Below are positions 24,905 through 35,904 of a stretch of 64,000 nt of DNA, piece after piece. Every line of letters begins with the position of its first letter. Positions within the stretch are counted from its first letter, which is position 1. The notes beneath the pieces are model-generated. The model saw nothing but the letters and a program-made list of their open reading frames with translations. It was not told the origin of the DNA and ran no database searches. The position numbers and the translations under genes are program-made. This DNA comes from Hevea brasiliensis (lineage: Eukaryota; Streptophyta; Magnoliopsida; Malpighiales; Euphorbiaceae): assembly GCF_030052815.1 (NCBI RefSeq), contig NC_079505.1:69214324-69278323 (forward strand), read 5' to 3'.

Positions 24905-26700
24905 AGTAGTATGCCCTAAAATATATCATTTAGTATGTATCTTGTACATATTTTATTAATAAAAGGCAATTTCACTTTTTTGTTTACATAATGTATTTAT
25001 GTGTAATAGAAAAGGTCCATTGATATTTTGCTAGAAATTCCATTCTTAAGTTATTAAGAATATGAGTGACAGTATTTCTAGCAAAAAGTATCATAAATTG
25101 ATTCACAATCGATGATACTTCACACAGGACATGACTTATCCAGAAAGATTGTATTTATGTTTGTTTCCAAGGTATTTATATGAGATATAAATAAGATGGA
25201 ATGATGAGTCTCATGCCATATAACAAACATAATAGGCACTTATACATGATAAGTAGGCCGAACCAATGACGCATATAACAAGCACATGGAGTTTACTCTT
25301 GTCAATGCATTATCATATATCATATCAATGCATATAATCTTTAGACCTGAGATAACACAGTTATCTTGTATATAGGTGGTTTGAGTTTGATACTGCTTTC
25401 ATACTTGTACTATGTATGGGTATATGGGCATGTGTTGACTCCTACTAGTTATATATGGAGATAGGTGTAGATCAAGATGGAATCTGTTACCCTAAGTAAA
25501 TAGGGATAAAATACTATGTTCATTTAATTGTTCTTGATGTTTCAAGTTCCTGATTAGGACAGACAGATTTAGTTAGAAAAAAGTTTCTGACAGGAAAATC
25601 TAATTAATCAAGAACTGGAATTAAAAGAGAACATAATGTTCATAGCAAATGGGGTTTGACATAAACCATGACTTCAGCTCGAATTGGGATTTTGTAACAG
25701 AGAGATTCTAGTGCATGGTAACATATGATTAAAGGTTCATTTAAGGTATTCCTTGTTATTGATTGGGTGGCCATGGCACGCTATACTAGGTGTCAACCAT
25801 GGTCTATGAGATGCCTAAAATGATTTAGAGAAATCATTTATAGTAAGAAAGAGTTCTGATGATATTAAGAATTGATATCATATCTCATTGCCAATTAATG
25901 ATGAGCCTAGTGAGTCACACACATACACAAGTTAATCACCAAGTTAAATATGATTTAATTGATTAATTAAAGAGTTTAATTAATTAATTAAATAGGTTTG
26001 GCTTGCAATAAAATTGCAAAGTCCCTAGCATGACTTGAAACTAAATCTAGGTTATTGGATGTATAGTATAAGTTAAATTTATATTTAAAGTGTTTAAATA
26101 TGAATTTAATTGTGAGAAATTAATTAATAGAGATTAATTAATTAATTTATATTTGATATAAATTGATTTGAAGAGGAGAAATAATGATTTTAGGTTGAGA
26201 ACTCAAAATTAAAATATAAGGATAATTTGGTCATTTCGCATGGTGACATATGGCACCATGAAATGGTGACACGTGACATCATATAAGTTTGTCATTTGTC
26301 TTCCTAGCATGCAAGGTGATCAAAGTCAATATTAAGTCTAGTTTTGACACTTGGCGTAACGTGATTAAGTCAATTAAAAATAAAATGCAATGTGGTGGTG
26401 ACATGTGGCAAAGGGTTTAAGTGATTACTTGACCTATTATAAAAGGGAAAATAAAGCAAGAACCAAACAATTCTTCCTTTCTTTTAAACTAGAGTTTAAA
26501 TGAATTAATTTGTTAATTCACAATCTTGAATGACAAATATAGATCCTAATACATATTAAAAGTGTTTTAATATGCAATTGAGCATTGAAATTAATTAGAA
26601 CATAAGAGATGTGACATGATGCATGAAACCCTAAAAGAAAATTTTTGAAATTCAATACTCTAATGAACAAATCACCATCCTTCCGCTCCTTCAGCACCAT
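24905..26700 (+). mobile_element. LTR-like insertion in a NUP1-like intron
   Basis: The stretch starting near TAGTATGCCCTAAAATATAT has U3-like organisation: a long AT-rich leader, then ACATGTGGCA-type blocks, and TATTATAAAAGG at about 26437-26448. I recall this start as typical of a family of plant copia-type LTRs. No coding region or sharp target duplication is visible and both ends are approximate. It may be a solo LTR or a non-autonomous element. Confidence 0.4.
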
Positions 26701-26837
26701 CATAGCTTATGTCATGAGATTACTTTTTGTCACAAGTCCAACATATGTCAATCAAATATTATGTTCTTTTAGTAAATAGTTCCAATAGTACAACACAAGC
26801 ATATCATAAATGAAACAACTTCATATTTACGCTAATC

Positions 26838-26839
<2 letters not shown>

Positions 26840-26891
<52 letters not shown>

Positions 26892-26893
26892 TG
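26840..26893 (+). repeat. (AT)n followed by poly-T
   Basis: About 16 AT units followed by about 20 T residues, within the intron between exon-like blocks 2 and 3. Confidence 0.95.
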
Positions 26894-26989
26894 AGTCCTG
26901 ATAAGTCATTAAAATGATTTTTTGTTATTATCCAAAGAAATTGATTAAAAATAACAAAGTTTACATAAAAGAGTAAATATGGCAACATA

Positions 26990-27454
26990 GTTTCAAATTG
27001 TGGTCGTGGTCGCAATTGCAAGTAACAAAATCAGGCCTATAATGGCCATAACATAACAGTAATGGCTTGGCGATGCACATTTTTTTTTAATTTGTAAAGT
27101 TCATAAAATGATTAGATATTGATAGATATAAGTAAAACTAAGATAGACAACTATATAATAAGCACAAATACATCAAATAAAGACATTAAATCTATTAATT
27201 TTAGACATCAATGAAAGAGAAGAAAAAAAATATCATTTTTATGTGATTTGTGGCAGAAGCATAATTAAAGTAACGGCCGTTATCATTACTCAACGGTAAA
27301 TAAAGGCCATTATAGTTGAGTAACAGTGGTAACAGCCATTACACATATAAATCAGGACTTACCTATAAATAATGGGGCAACGCATAACAGAGCCTTCAAA
27401 AACTTGTAATAATGGCCATTACGTTACATAATCAGAACGGCTGTTATTTGAAAC
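26990..27454. mobile_element. MITE-like element with GTTTCAAAT ends
   Basis: GTTTCAAAT at 26990-26998 is the exact reverse complement of ATTTGAAAC at 27446-27454. The interior is rich in AATGGCCATTAC and GTAACGGCCGTTAT motifs in both orientations, a pattern seen in Mutator-like MITEs. The flanks share TATGGCA but not at exact target-duplication spacing. Confidence 0.5.
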
Positions 27455-28307
27455 CATGTATGGCATGGTTTGTCCATGAAAATGAGTTGCAAGTGTGTGA
27501 ATTTGAATTGCAAGAAAAATGTATGAACACTAGTAAGTGTTCTCTGCACTTAAAGAAAGCACAAGGCACAGGCAGACTTTTGGGCCAATAAGTATGGAGA
27601 AACAGTTATTCCATAAAAAGAAAGTTAAAGCAAGCATGCTTCTGAAATAATAAAATTAAACACTATGTATATAGTAGAAAAAGATAAATAGTTAAGCACT
27701 AATTTTGTTTTGTTTTTCCCCCTCCTTTTTACTTTTGCCTAGCAAGGGAGATAAGTTAAGTTCCAAAGATAGCTTATTCATCTAATCTGTAATTTAAGGG
27801 AAAGAGAAAAATCAGTTTAATAGCCCTTCAACAGGCATAAGCTTCAAATATGAGTGAGTGAAATCTTCTGATAGCAGTAAGAATTTTGTGGTAGGCCAAA
27901 TTTCACTTGTTAATGCAGTTCATATAAGGTTCAAGGAATGCAAGTTTAATATGGAATTGCTGTAACACTATCGCTAAGTTGGGACCCATAAAAGCTCTTT
28001 AATGAATAAAAGTACCATTTTTTGGGGCCTATTTAAGTCAAAATAGAACAGGTCTATAATGATCACTCCGTTAATATTTGCCCTCAAGTTTCCCGTTCAC
28101 TGCATCATTGAGATTAGGTGAGATGAGGAACAGCACAAAGAATGTCTATAATGCATAGCAACAAAGAAAGAATCCAACAAATATACTTAGAACCTGGTAA
28201 TAAATTAGTAGGAATAACACAGGAGAAGGCATCCCATAAGTAGAACAAGCAAAGATGAGGCTCAATTTTGCAAAAGGCAGGTATCAGGATACTGTGGAAA
28301 ACCTTAC

Positions 28308-28369
28308 ATTCCAAGTGAAATTGCCATCATCGCCCCCGGCATTTTGTCCCACCTCCGTATACTGGTCGC
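28308..28369 (-). pseudogene. NUP1-like exon 2
   Basis: A 62-bp block between AG and GTAAGG reads GDQYTEVGQNAGGDDGNFTW. The phase left by exon 1 (one extra base) is completed exactly by this block, a strong sign that it was once spliced. Confidence 0.65.
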
Positions 28370-28615
28370 CTATCTCAGAATACCCCCATTAAATCAAACA
28401 CACAACAAATGAATCAAGAGCATTCGAACTCAAATCATTAAGCAAAAAGAAGCATTGAAGTACGTCATTCAAAAAGCTCCACAATTCGCTACAAATAAGA
28501 AATGGCTGTAAAATGTATAACGAACGTCTCATTGAAAATTACACCATTAAACCCTAATCAATCACAATCAATAAACAAGAAAGTCCAGAGAGAGAAGTTT
28601 TAATTGAGAACCAAC

Positions 28616-28780
28616 CGTCTCGGATGCTGGGAGCAGAGAGCGCATTGACGGATTGCAATTTGGAGAAGAAGGAAGGGAAAATCAGGGTGGCACCGCTAGC
28701 TAAAGACGGAAAGCAGGATCAACCAGCTTGGAGAGCCAACGGCCTCGCTGCGCCTGTTTCTGTGTAGAGTGAGCGTAGGG
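28616..28780 (-). pseudogene. NUP1-like exon 1 remnant
   Basis: The block gives RWLSKLVDPAFRL, then after a one-base frame change ASGATLIFPSFFSKLQ and VNALSAPSIRD, ending at a GT donor (28614-28615). The GWLSKLVDP-like motif is typical of the N-terminal part of plant NUP1. The LTR of the plus-strand chromovirus begins 30 bases beyond the upstream limit given, so the extreme N-terminus may lie beyond the insertion or be lost. Confidence 0.75.
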
Positions 28781-28809
28781 TATTTTCAGCCGGTGGCTCT
28801 CTGCCCAGC

Positions 28810-29256
28810 TGCTAGGAAATTAGGGAAGGATGATGCGTAACATAACCGGCTAAAAGAGACATTTGTATTTTATTTTTATTTATGTAATTTTAGGGGTGTG
28901 ATCACTTAAGTATATTGATGTATTCTTCTACCATAAGGCATTATGTCCCAAATGCTCTTTAGGGGAGAGTGACTGGTTGGCTTTGGGTGGGCAACTGGCC
29001 TAGCTAGTGTGTGCTCCTTATAGGTTTTCCCCCTGCCTATAATGGACTGGTTGTAATTATGTGCCATGAATGAATGAAGTAGCCTTTTCATGAAATGCTT
29101 GTGATACCTCCCAAATTAGCCTAACTTAGCCTAAAGCTAATCATGTCTTTGATTTTCTCGCAGTTGTTGTGAGATTCTTGTGGGCTGACTTGTCTTGAAG
29201 AGTTCAAGCCAAGTGCCACACGGTCCCAACTGAGTGTTGAAGCTGGGCCCGTGACA
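28810..29256 (+). repeat. 5' LTR (447 bp)
   Basis: Starts TGCTAGGAAATTAG and ends CCCGTGACA, two bases before the PBS. Compared with the 3' LTR it lacks about eight bases at its very start. It also lacks a CACTATGCTTGCCGTG-containing insertion, and a block bounded by TGCTTGTG repeats. Confidence 0.9.
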
Positions 29257-29258
29257 GT

Positions 29259-29270
29259 TGGTATCAGAGC
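29259..29270 (+). other. Primer binding site for tRNA-iMet
   Basis: TGGTATCAGAGC is complementary to the 3' end of plant initiator methionine tRNA, where minus-strand DNA synthesis is primed. It lies two bases after the LTR. Confidence 0.95.
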
Positions 29271-29298
29271 AGGGATTGATCCGTGAGTTGAATCGAGG

Positions 29299-31118
29299 AT
29301 GGCTAAACTTGCTAATCAACTTGATGCCCTTGAGAGAAGGGTTGATGACGCTTTTGCTGTCATCGATAATTGTCCCACGTACGAGGCATTGATAGAAGAA
29401 CTTGAAGTTGTCCGCCTCTCTCTTGAGCAACGAAATAAGCACGTTGAGGTGCTAGAAGAGAAAATTGAGCAACTTGTGGCTGTAGTAGCCAAATTGATTG
29501 GGGGTGAGGATGAGCCAATAGAGCTTGAGGCCATCCAAAATTCTCTACCAACAAATATTATCCGATTGGGGGATATTGAGAGCAGAGTGCTCGCATTAGA
29601 GGCAGAGGCCTCTCAAGCAGGGGATTGTGCATAAAGTTTAAAAGCCCTCACCATCGCCCATGATTCCTTAGTGGGTAGTGTGAATGACATGAAAGAAGAT
29701 GTCGTCGAAACGGCAAAGACACTTCAGGGAGAAGTCCAAGTGTTGCAGGGACAGGTGAGCTTACTCATGAAAGCGGCAAGCAATACGAATGGGGGAGCCT
29801 TTGAGATGGAAAAGCCAAAATCCCTGAGCCCAAGTCTTTCGGAGGTGCCCGTGATGCCAGGGAGGTAGACAATTTCATCTTTGACATGGAATTATACTTC
29901 ACTGCTACCAAAAATGACTCTGATGCAGGTAAATTAAAGATGGTGCCGATGTATTTGGCCAATGATGCAAAACTATGGTGGAGAACCAAGGTGGAGCAAT
30001 CCATTTCTGGCCAATGTTCCATTGTCACATGGGATGATTTCAAGAAGGCGCTAAAGGCTCAATTTTATCCCGAGAATGTGGCCTATAATGCGCGGTGCAA
30101 GCTAGCAGAGTTACAGCACACAGGCTCTATCCGAGAATATGTAAGAAGCTTCACGGCACTCATGCTTGACATTAAGGATATGTCTGAAGCTGATAGATTA
30201 TTCAACTTCCAAAAGGGTCTAAAGCCATGGGCAAGAAATGAATTGGTCCGACGGGGAGTAAAGGAACTTAGTACTGCCTTAGCTGTAGCCGAAAGTCTCG
30301 ATGATTATACAAGCAATGCCTCAAAGAGAAAGTTTAACTCCCCGCCAGGTTCGGATAATTGCCTAAACAAATGGGGTCGAAATTCGAGTGGGGGAGTGGA
30401 TCGGAGCAACTCCACCTTTGGAGGTACTGAAAGGAGAACTTGGAACTCGGGGCCTAACACCAACAAACCTATGAGCCAAAACAAGGAGCAGGGTAACTCA
30501 AGACAGGGGTCAGCACATATGTCCACTGATAAGACTAACTCCTTTAAGACTAATCCGTTAAAATGCTTTCTCTACGATGGGCCACATCGGGCTAGAGAAT
30601 GTCCAACCAAGAGTGCATTAAGTGCCTTAAAGGCCATCTTTGAGGAAGAGAAGAAGCCCGAAGAAGAAGAAGAAGAAGATAGGGAATCGAATGATCGTGA
30701 TGCATCAGTAATGGGTGCCCTACAAATTCTTGGAGCTTTGGAAAAACAGAAACCAAGAGCTACTACTGAGAAGGGATTGATGTATGTGGACTTACTCATC
30801 AATGGGAAAAATGCTAAGGCTTTGGTAGACACAGGTGCCACTGATAATTTTGTAGCTGACACATTGGTTACCCGATTTAAGCTAATGGTGCAAGCCGATG
30901 CAGGAAAGATAAAAGCAGTGAATTCTCAAGCCTTGAACACCGTAGGAGTTGCTCGTGGGGTGTCCTGTCAGATGGGACCTTGGAAAGGCAAAATAGATTT
31001 TACAGTGACTCCCCTTGATGACTTTGATGTATTAATCGGAATGGAATTTCTAAAGAGAGCTCGAGCAATCCCAGTCCCAGCTGCAGATTGTATCATATTA
31101 ATGGGAGACAAGCCATGA
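29299..31118 (+). pseudogene. Chromovirus gag and aspartic protease, broken
   Basis: The first part (29299-29634) encodes a coiled-coil-like N-terminus (MAKLANQLDALERRVDD...) and stops at TAA. A second piece (29671-29868) continues it, and after a frame change 29886-31118 holds the capsid region (DAKLWWRTKV, WDDFKKALKAQFYPEN, RLFNFQKGLKPWA). A zinc knuckle follows as CFLYDGPHRAREC, in which the second cysteine of the CCHC motif is replaced by tyrosine. The protease motif ALVDTGATDNFV lies near 30817-30852. Gag packages the RNA and the protease matures the polyprotein. Confidence 0.9.
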
Positions 31119-31187
31119 ACCATTCCCATGAGTTTTAGTCCAATCAGTGAAAAGAAGTTGTTATCGGCCCTCTAGTTTAAGAAAGGT

Positions 31188-32165
31188 GTGAAGCGTAGGG
31201 AGCCGTCATATGTGGTTGTTCCCATTGTCAAAGAAGGTGGAAAAGCACCCCCATTCCCTCCACAGATTCAAGAGGTAATGGCTAAGTTTCAAGATGTAAT
31301 GCCCGAGCAGTTACCTGCAGTCTTACCGCCCCGACATGGTATAGATCATGAGATTGAGCTATTGCCAGGAACCAAACCTCCTGCAAGAGCCCCTTATAGA
31401 ATGGCCCCACCAGAATTGGCAGAATTAAGGAAGTAGTTGGACAAGTTATTGGAAGCAGGATTTATTCGACCAGCGAAAGCTCCATTTGGTGCTCCAGTCC
31501 TTTTCCAAAAGAAGCAAGATGGTAGCTTGAGACTTTGTGTGGATTATCGGGCTCTTAATAAAGTCACAATAAGAAACAAGTACCCCATTCCCTTGATTGC
31601 GGACTTATTCGACTAGTTGGGGCAAGCTAAATTTTTCACCAAGTTAGATCTCCGATCGGGATATCATCAAGTTCGTATCAAAGAAGGAGATGAGCCGAAA
31701 ACTACTTGTGTAACATAGTATGGTGCTTTTGAATTCCTTGTGATGCCCTTTGGACTAACAAATGCTCCTGCCACTTTCTGCACTCTAATGAATCAGGTTT
31801 TTCATGACTACCTGGACAAGTTTGTGGTGGTATACCTCGATGATATTGTGGTGTATAGCTCCACCTTACAAGAGCACAAAGAACATCTTCGCCTTGTTTT
31901 TGAAAATTTGAGGGAGAATAAGCTGTTTTTAAAGAAGGAGAAATGTGCTTTTGCCCAAACCAGGATTAAGTTTCTGGGCCACGTGATCGAACAAGGGAGA
32001 ATCCGGATGGACCAAGCCAAGATAAGGGCAATTCAGGATTGGCCGGTACCCAAAGGTCTTACAGAATTGAGATCATTGTTGGGATTAGCAAACTACTACC
32101 GACGATTCGTGCGGCTATTTACAAAAGATCTACCCCCTCACAGAGTTGTTAAGAAAGGGAAATAA
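31188..32165 (+). pseudogene. Chromovirus reverse transcriptase, with stops
   Basis: It reads through the entry segment (YRMAPPELAELRK, TAG at 31434-31436), [42 protein letters not shown] and the intact catalytic YLDD at 31833-31844, then LGLANYYRRF. In-frame TAG codons also occur at 31614-31616 and 31716-31718. The polymerase core residues survive although the frame does not. Confidence 0.92.
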
Positions 32166-32838
32166 ATGGCAGTGGACTGTAGACTGTCAAGCAGCATTTG
32201 AAAAACTGAAGCAAATGATAATAGCAGAACCAATGTTAGCTCTCCTGGATATGATAAAACCTTTCGAGGTACACACCGATGCTTCAGACTTAGCACTAGG
32301 AGCAATTTTGATGCAAGAAGGTCATCCAATTGCTTTTGAAAGTCAAAAACTAAAAGATGCCGAACTTCGATATACAGCTCAAGAGAAAGAGTTATTGGCT
32401 GTAGTGCACTGTCTTCGTACATGGAGACACTATTTATTGGAGTCAAGATTTATAGTGAAGACAGATAATACAGCAGTGAGCCACTTCCTCTCTCAACTAA
32501 AGTTGACTCCCAAACAAGCACGATGGCAGGAATGCCTAGCAGAGTTCGATTTCCTATTCGAGTACAAGCTAGGGAGTTCTAATCAGGTTGCAAATGCATT
32601 GAGCAGGAAATCAAACTTAGCAACCTTATCAAGGAGCCAAGTAGACAAGTCATTGCGAAGACAAATTCGGGATAGCTTAAAGAAGGATCCCCAAGCAGTA
32701 GCATTGATGAAATTGGTAGAAAAGGGGAAGACCAGACAATTTTGGTTAGAGGATGATCTCTTGATGACCCGAAGAAATCGAGTGTATGTCCCAAAGGTTG
32801 GAAATTTGAAGAAACTTTTTACTGCAGGAATGTCATGA
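32146..32838 (+). pseudogene. Chromovirus RNase H
   Basis: The frame overlaps the end of the RT frame in another phase, marking a frameshift. It carries the RNase H motifs HTDASDLALGAIL, AQEKELLAVVHCLRTWRHYL and KTDNTAVSHF, then the connection ANALSRKSN. RNase H removes the RNA strand during reverse transcription. Confidence 0.9.
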
Positions 32839-32842
32839 TACC

Positions 32843-33487
32843 TTGTGGGCCGGGCATCTAGGGTGGCAGCGCACATTGGCTCTGTTGAAGCAGGGATATT
32901 ACTGGCCTCAATTAGAAGATGATGTGAGGGAGTACACGAAGACTTGCTTGGTGTGTCAACAAGACAAGGCGGATCGGCAAAAACCTGCAAGATTATTACA
33001 ACCTTTACCAGTTCCAAGTATACCATGGGAGAGTGTCTCCCTTGATTTCATTACAGGGTTGCCGAAGGTTGGAGAGTATGATCATATCTTGGTGATAATC
33101 GACAGATTCTCAAAATATGGAACCTTTGTGCCAATGTCAAGATACTGTTCAGCTGAAGATACAGCCCGTGCCTTCTTCAAACATGTAGTGAAATACTGGG
33201 GGATCCCAAAGAGCATTGTTAGCGATCAAGATGGCCGATTCATAGGCTCCTTCTGGTCAGAATTGTTTCGCCTCTTGTGGACTAGATTGGATGTCTCCAC
33301 CAGCTTTCGTCCACAAACAGATGGCCAAATGGAAAGATTCAATGGTCTACTAGAGGAATACTTACGGCATTTTGTAAATGCCAGTCAGAAGAATTGGGCC
33401 TCCTTGCTTGACGTTGCACAATTTTGTTTTAACTTTTTAAAGAGCTCTGCCACTAATAAAAGTCCTTTTGAGATTGTTTCAGGATAG
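32843..33487 (+). pseudogene. Chromovirus integrase core
   Basis: It has the zinc-binding region (HLGWQRTLALLK and CLVCQQDK) and the DDE core: LDFITGLP, SDQDGRF and TDGQMERFNGLLEEYLR. It stops at TAG immediately after FEIVSG. Integrase joins the cDNA into the host chromosome. Confidence 0.92.
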
Positions 33488-33493
33488 CAACCT

Positions 33494-34072
33494 TTGGCAC
33501 CTCACACATTGGATGGTCCATACACAGGCAGAAATCCCAAAGCATACCACTTCATGAAGGAGTGGAAGCAGATAGCTGACATTGCCAGAGCTCAATTGGA
33601 AAAAGCATCCAAGCATATGAAGAAATGGGCAGATGAAAATCGAAGACCGCAGGAATTCACAGTGGGAGACCTGGTGATGGTGAAGTTACTTCCAGAACAA
33701 CTCAGATTTCTTCGCAATCGGGACAGCAGATTTGTTCGAAAGTATGAAGGGCCTATGCCGATCATTGCCAAAGTGGGCTAAGTTTCCTACAAAGTGGAGC
33801 CACCAGCATGGATGAAGATCCACCCAGTTTTCCACGTGAGCCGGTTGAAGCCATACCATGCTGATCAAACTGATGTCAGCCGCAACAAATCATCTAGGCC
33901 AGCTATCACCACCGCACCACCAGTCAATCAAGGAGTTAAAGAGATTCTTGCAGAAAGAGTAGTCAGAACCACCAAGCGGCCGCCACACAAGGACTATCTC
34001 GTCAGATGGAAGGGCTTGAGCACAGAAGAGACCAGCTGGGAGAAAGCAACAGACCTTCAACAATATGTTTAG
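33494..34072 (+). pseudogene. Integrase C-terminus and chromodomain
   Basis: The first frame (33494-33781) carries FTVGDLVMVKLLPEQLRFL and ends at TAA after KVG. The next (33794-34072) reads VFHVSRLKPYHAD and ends with a chromodomain: ILAERVVRT, DYLVRWKGL, EETSWEKATDL. Chromodomains at this position target integration to chromatin and define chromoviruses. Confidence 0.92.
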
Positions 34073-34121
34073 AAGATTGAAGATTTTCTACAAGCGCAGT
34101 CAACGAGGACGTCGACCATTT

Positions 34122-34134
34122 GAGTGGGGGAGAA
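34122..34134 (+). other. Polypurine tract
   Basis: GAGTGGGGGAGAA directly precedes the 3' LTR and would prime plus-strand synthesis. Confidence 0.9.
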
Positions 34135-34691
34135 TGTCAAGGGGTAGGAAATTAGGGAAGAATGATGTGTAACATAACCTTTTTAAAGGGCAAAAGAGAC
34201 AATTTGTATTTTATTTTTATTTATGTAATTTTATGGGTGTGACCACTCAAGCACATTAATGTATCCTCCAACCACAAGGCATTATGTCACAAATGCTCTT
34301 TAGGGGGGAGTGACTGGTTGGCCTTGGGTGGGCAACTGGCCTAGCTAGTCACTATGCTTGCCGTGTCCCGTTATGTGCTCCTTATAGGTTTTCCCCCTGC
34401 CTATAATGGACTGGTTGTAATTATGTGCCATGAATGAATGAAGTAGCCTTTTCATGAAATGCTTGTGCCTTTCTTTGCTGTGCCTTTCATGCTTGTGATG
34501 CTTGCTTATGTGTTGCCCCATTTATACGAAATACTTGTGATACCTCCCAAATTAGCCTAACTTGGCCTAAAGTTAATCATGTCTTTGATTTTCTCGCAGT
34601 TGTTGTGAGATTCTTGTGGGCCGACTTGTCTTGAAGAGTTCAAGCCAAGTGCCACACGGTCCCAACTGAATGTTGAAGCTGGGCCCGTGCA
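34135..34691 (+). repeat. 3' LTR (557 bp)
   Basis: Starts TGTCAAGGGGTAGG and ends GGGCCCGTGCA. It matches the 5' LTR closely but is about 110 bp longer because of segments missing from the 5' copy. Confidence 0.9.
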
Positions 34692-35743
34692 CTAGGGACG
34701 ACAAGGACGTCGTTTCGGCGTCTCTCGTCGCAGTCCACCACACACAAGCCAAGTGTATACGTGCACGCAGTAAAGCGCGATCCTTGACCATTTTTGGCTT
34801 CAGGTTTTGGTAATTAAATTAATAATAATTTAAAATATTTTAATCATTTAAATATTTCAATTTACATCATCCATTTTTAAATGAATTAAATATTAATTAT
34901 AAAAATTTTTGGCAAATAAAAATATCTTTCATTAGAATTCAAATTTCTTATTTTTATAATAATTTTTTATTTGTAATATTTTAATTTAGATTTATATGAT
35001 TATTTTTTACCCATCAAACTTCCACGTGCAACAACTTATTTATAATATGTTATATTAATTTATGTCACTATTTTATTAAGAAAATAAAGGCACGTGCCAG
35101 GTGGAAATTAAAGTGACAGGTGGAAATTAACATAAAGTAACGAGTAATGGTTGATGGACATTTTAGTGGACAGCTGAGTTGATTCAAACTACATTTTTTT
35201 TATATTGCAGTTTTTTCAAAACTCAGAGTAAATTGAATATGTATCGAAATTAAACGGAACTGAAGAATTAAAATCAATTATATATATAATATTAAAATTA
35301 TATAATATTTAAAAAATATTAAAAGCTATATATATATATATCTTTTAATATTTTTTAAATATTATATATATAATTTATTTCATTATAATTAATTAAATTA
35401 TGTAAAAATAAATTATAAGTTATACTTAAAAATACCTTTCATTCATTTTATTTATTATATTAATAATTATACATGCTAAATTTGAATTGATAAAAATTAA
35501 ATTGATTATTATCGGTTTATGTTAATATTTCATATTAGTTTGGGATAAGAATAATATGTCTCTTATAAGACCTTTGACACTCCTTCTCCCTTGATCTAAC
35601 TTTTAAGATTGAATTAAGGTCGATCCATTTTCTCTATGTGGTATTAGTCTCGTCAACCAATATTTGAGTCACCTATAAGATTTTAGGCACTAGAAGTTTT
35701 AATTAATAGCTATTAATTATATAATATTAATATTAATATATTA
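34692..35743. other. AT-rich flank, possibly upstream of the NUP1-like pseudogene
   Basis: The first 100 bp are GC-richer (GGACGTCGTTTCGGCGTCTC) and could be the 5' untranslated or N-terminal part of the NUP1-like gene cut off by the chromovirus; no NUP1 residues are readable in it. The rest is AT-rich, with a CACGTG G-box at about 35091. I see no other gene. Confidence 0.35.
35299..35368. repeat. Perfect inverted repeat, 27-bp arms, 16-bp loop
   Basis: TATAATATTTAAAAAATATT plus AAAAG at 35301-35325 is matched exactly by its reverse complement at 35342-35366, and two more bases pair outside. The loop is a TA run. The single strand would fold into a long AT hairpin. Confidence 0.9.
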
Positions 35744-35904
35744 TGCTAACTCAATGCTCTAAAGAGTTTAATTTTGATGATAACAAACTTGATGAAATTA
35801 TATCTAGTCTCAAAATAAAGAATATTTTTAGACGTTTCAAGTTGCCTTCAATAGATCAATGATCAAAGTGGAACAAAGAAAAATTCTTTTAAAGATGTCC
35901 CTAA

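Larger units (their letters stand above)
19712..28780 (-). pseudogene. NUP1: NUP1/Nup136-like nucleoporin pseudogene
   Basis: Eight exon-like blocks on the minus strand read, in order, as plant NUP1 (Nup136), the nuclear-basket nucleoporin. Blocks: 28616-28780, 28308-28369, 24675-24832, 24150-24488, 22838-23149, 22675-22752, 21613-22242, 19712-20074. Recognisable strings include RWLSKLVDPAFRL, SEIEQLMKDKDF, SPVEIARAYMENRTSE, WPGALVQD, TPQSQRGRFGLHNF, GYVGPIHIIWHKV, KILDQFERNPPT and PSIMPSCSSTGL. Most blocks are bounded by AG and GT, and several junctions are in phase (exons 1-2, 5-6, 6-7). It keeps its introns, so it is not a processed copy. Exon 1 has a frameshift, exons 3, 4 and 8 have frameshifts, exon 5 has three stops and exon 6 one. 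Much of the FG-rich C-terminus is missing or unrecognised. A chromovirus lies at the 5' end. The assignment is from memory of the family, not a search. Confidence 0.8.
28810..34691 (+). mobile_element. Ty3/gypsy chromovirus, complete structure, coding-dead
   Basis: The order is 5' LTR, PBS, gag, protease, reverse transcriptase, RNase H, integrase, chromodomain, polypurine tract, 3' LTR. Domain order and the C-terminal chromodomain place it among chromoviruses; I do not assign a clade. Several stops and frame changes break the polyprotein, so it cannot act autonomously. It lies at the 5' end of the NUP1-like pseudogene in opposite orientation. The outermost flanks (CCAGC on the left, CTAGG on the right) do not give a clean target duplication. 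Confidence 0.93.

Noticed and set aside
29259..29270. Possible tRNA fragments at TGGTATCAGAGC sites
   Set aside because: They are retroelement primer binding sites; no cloverleaf or tRNA body is present.
29316..29554. Serine-rich minus-strand frames over the gag region
   Set aside because: Antisense shadows of the chromovirus coiled-coil gag segment.
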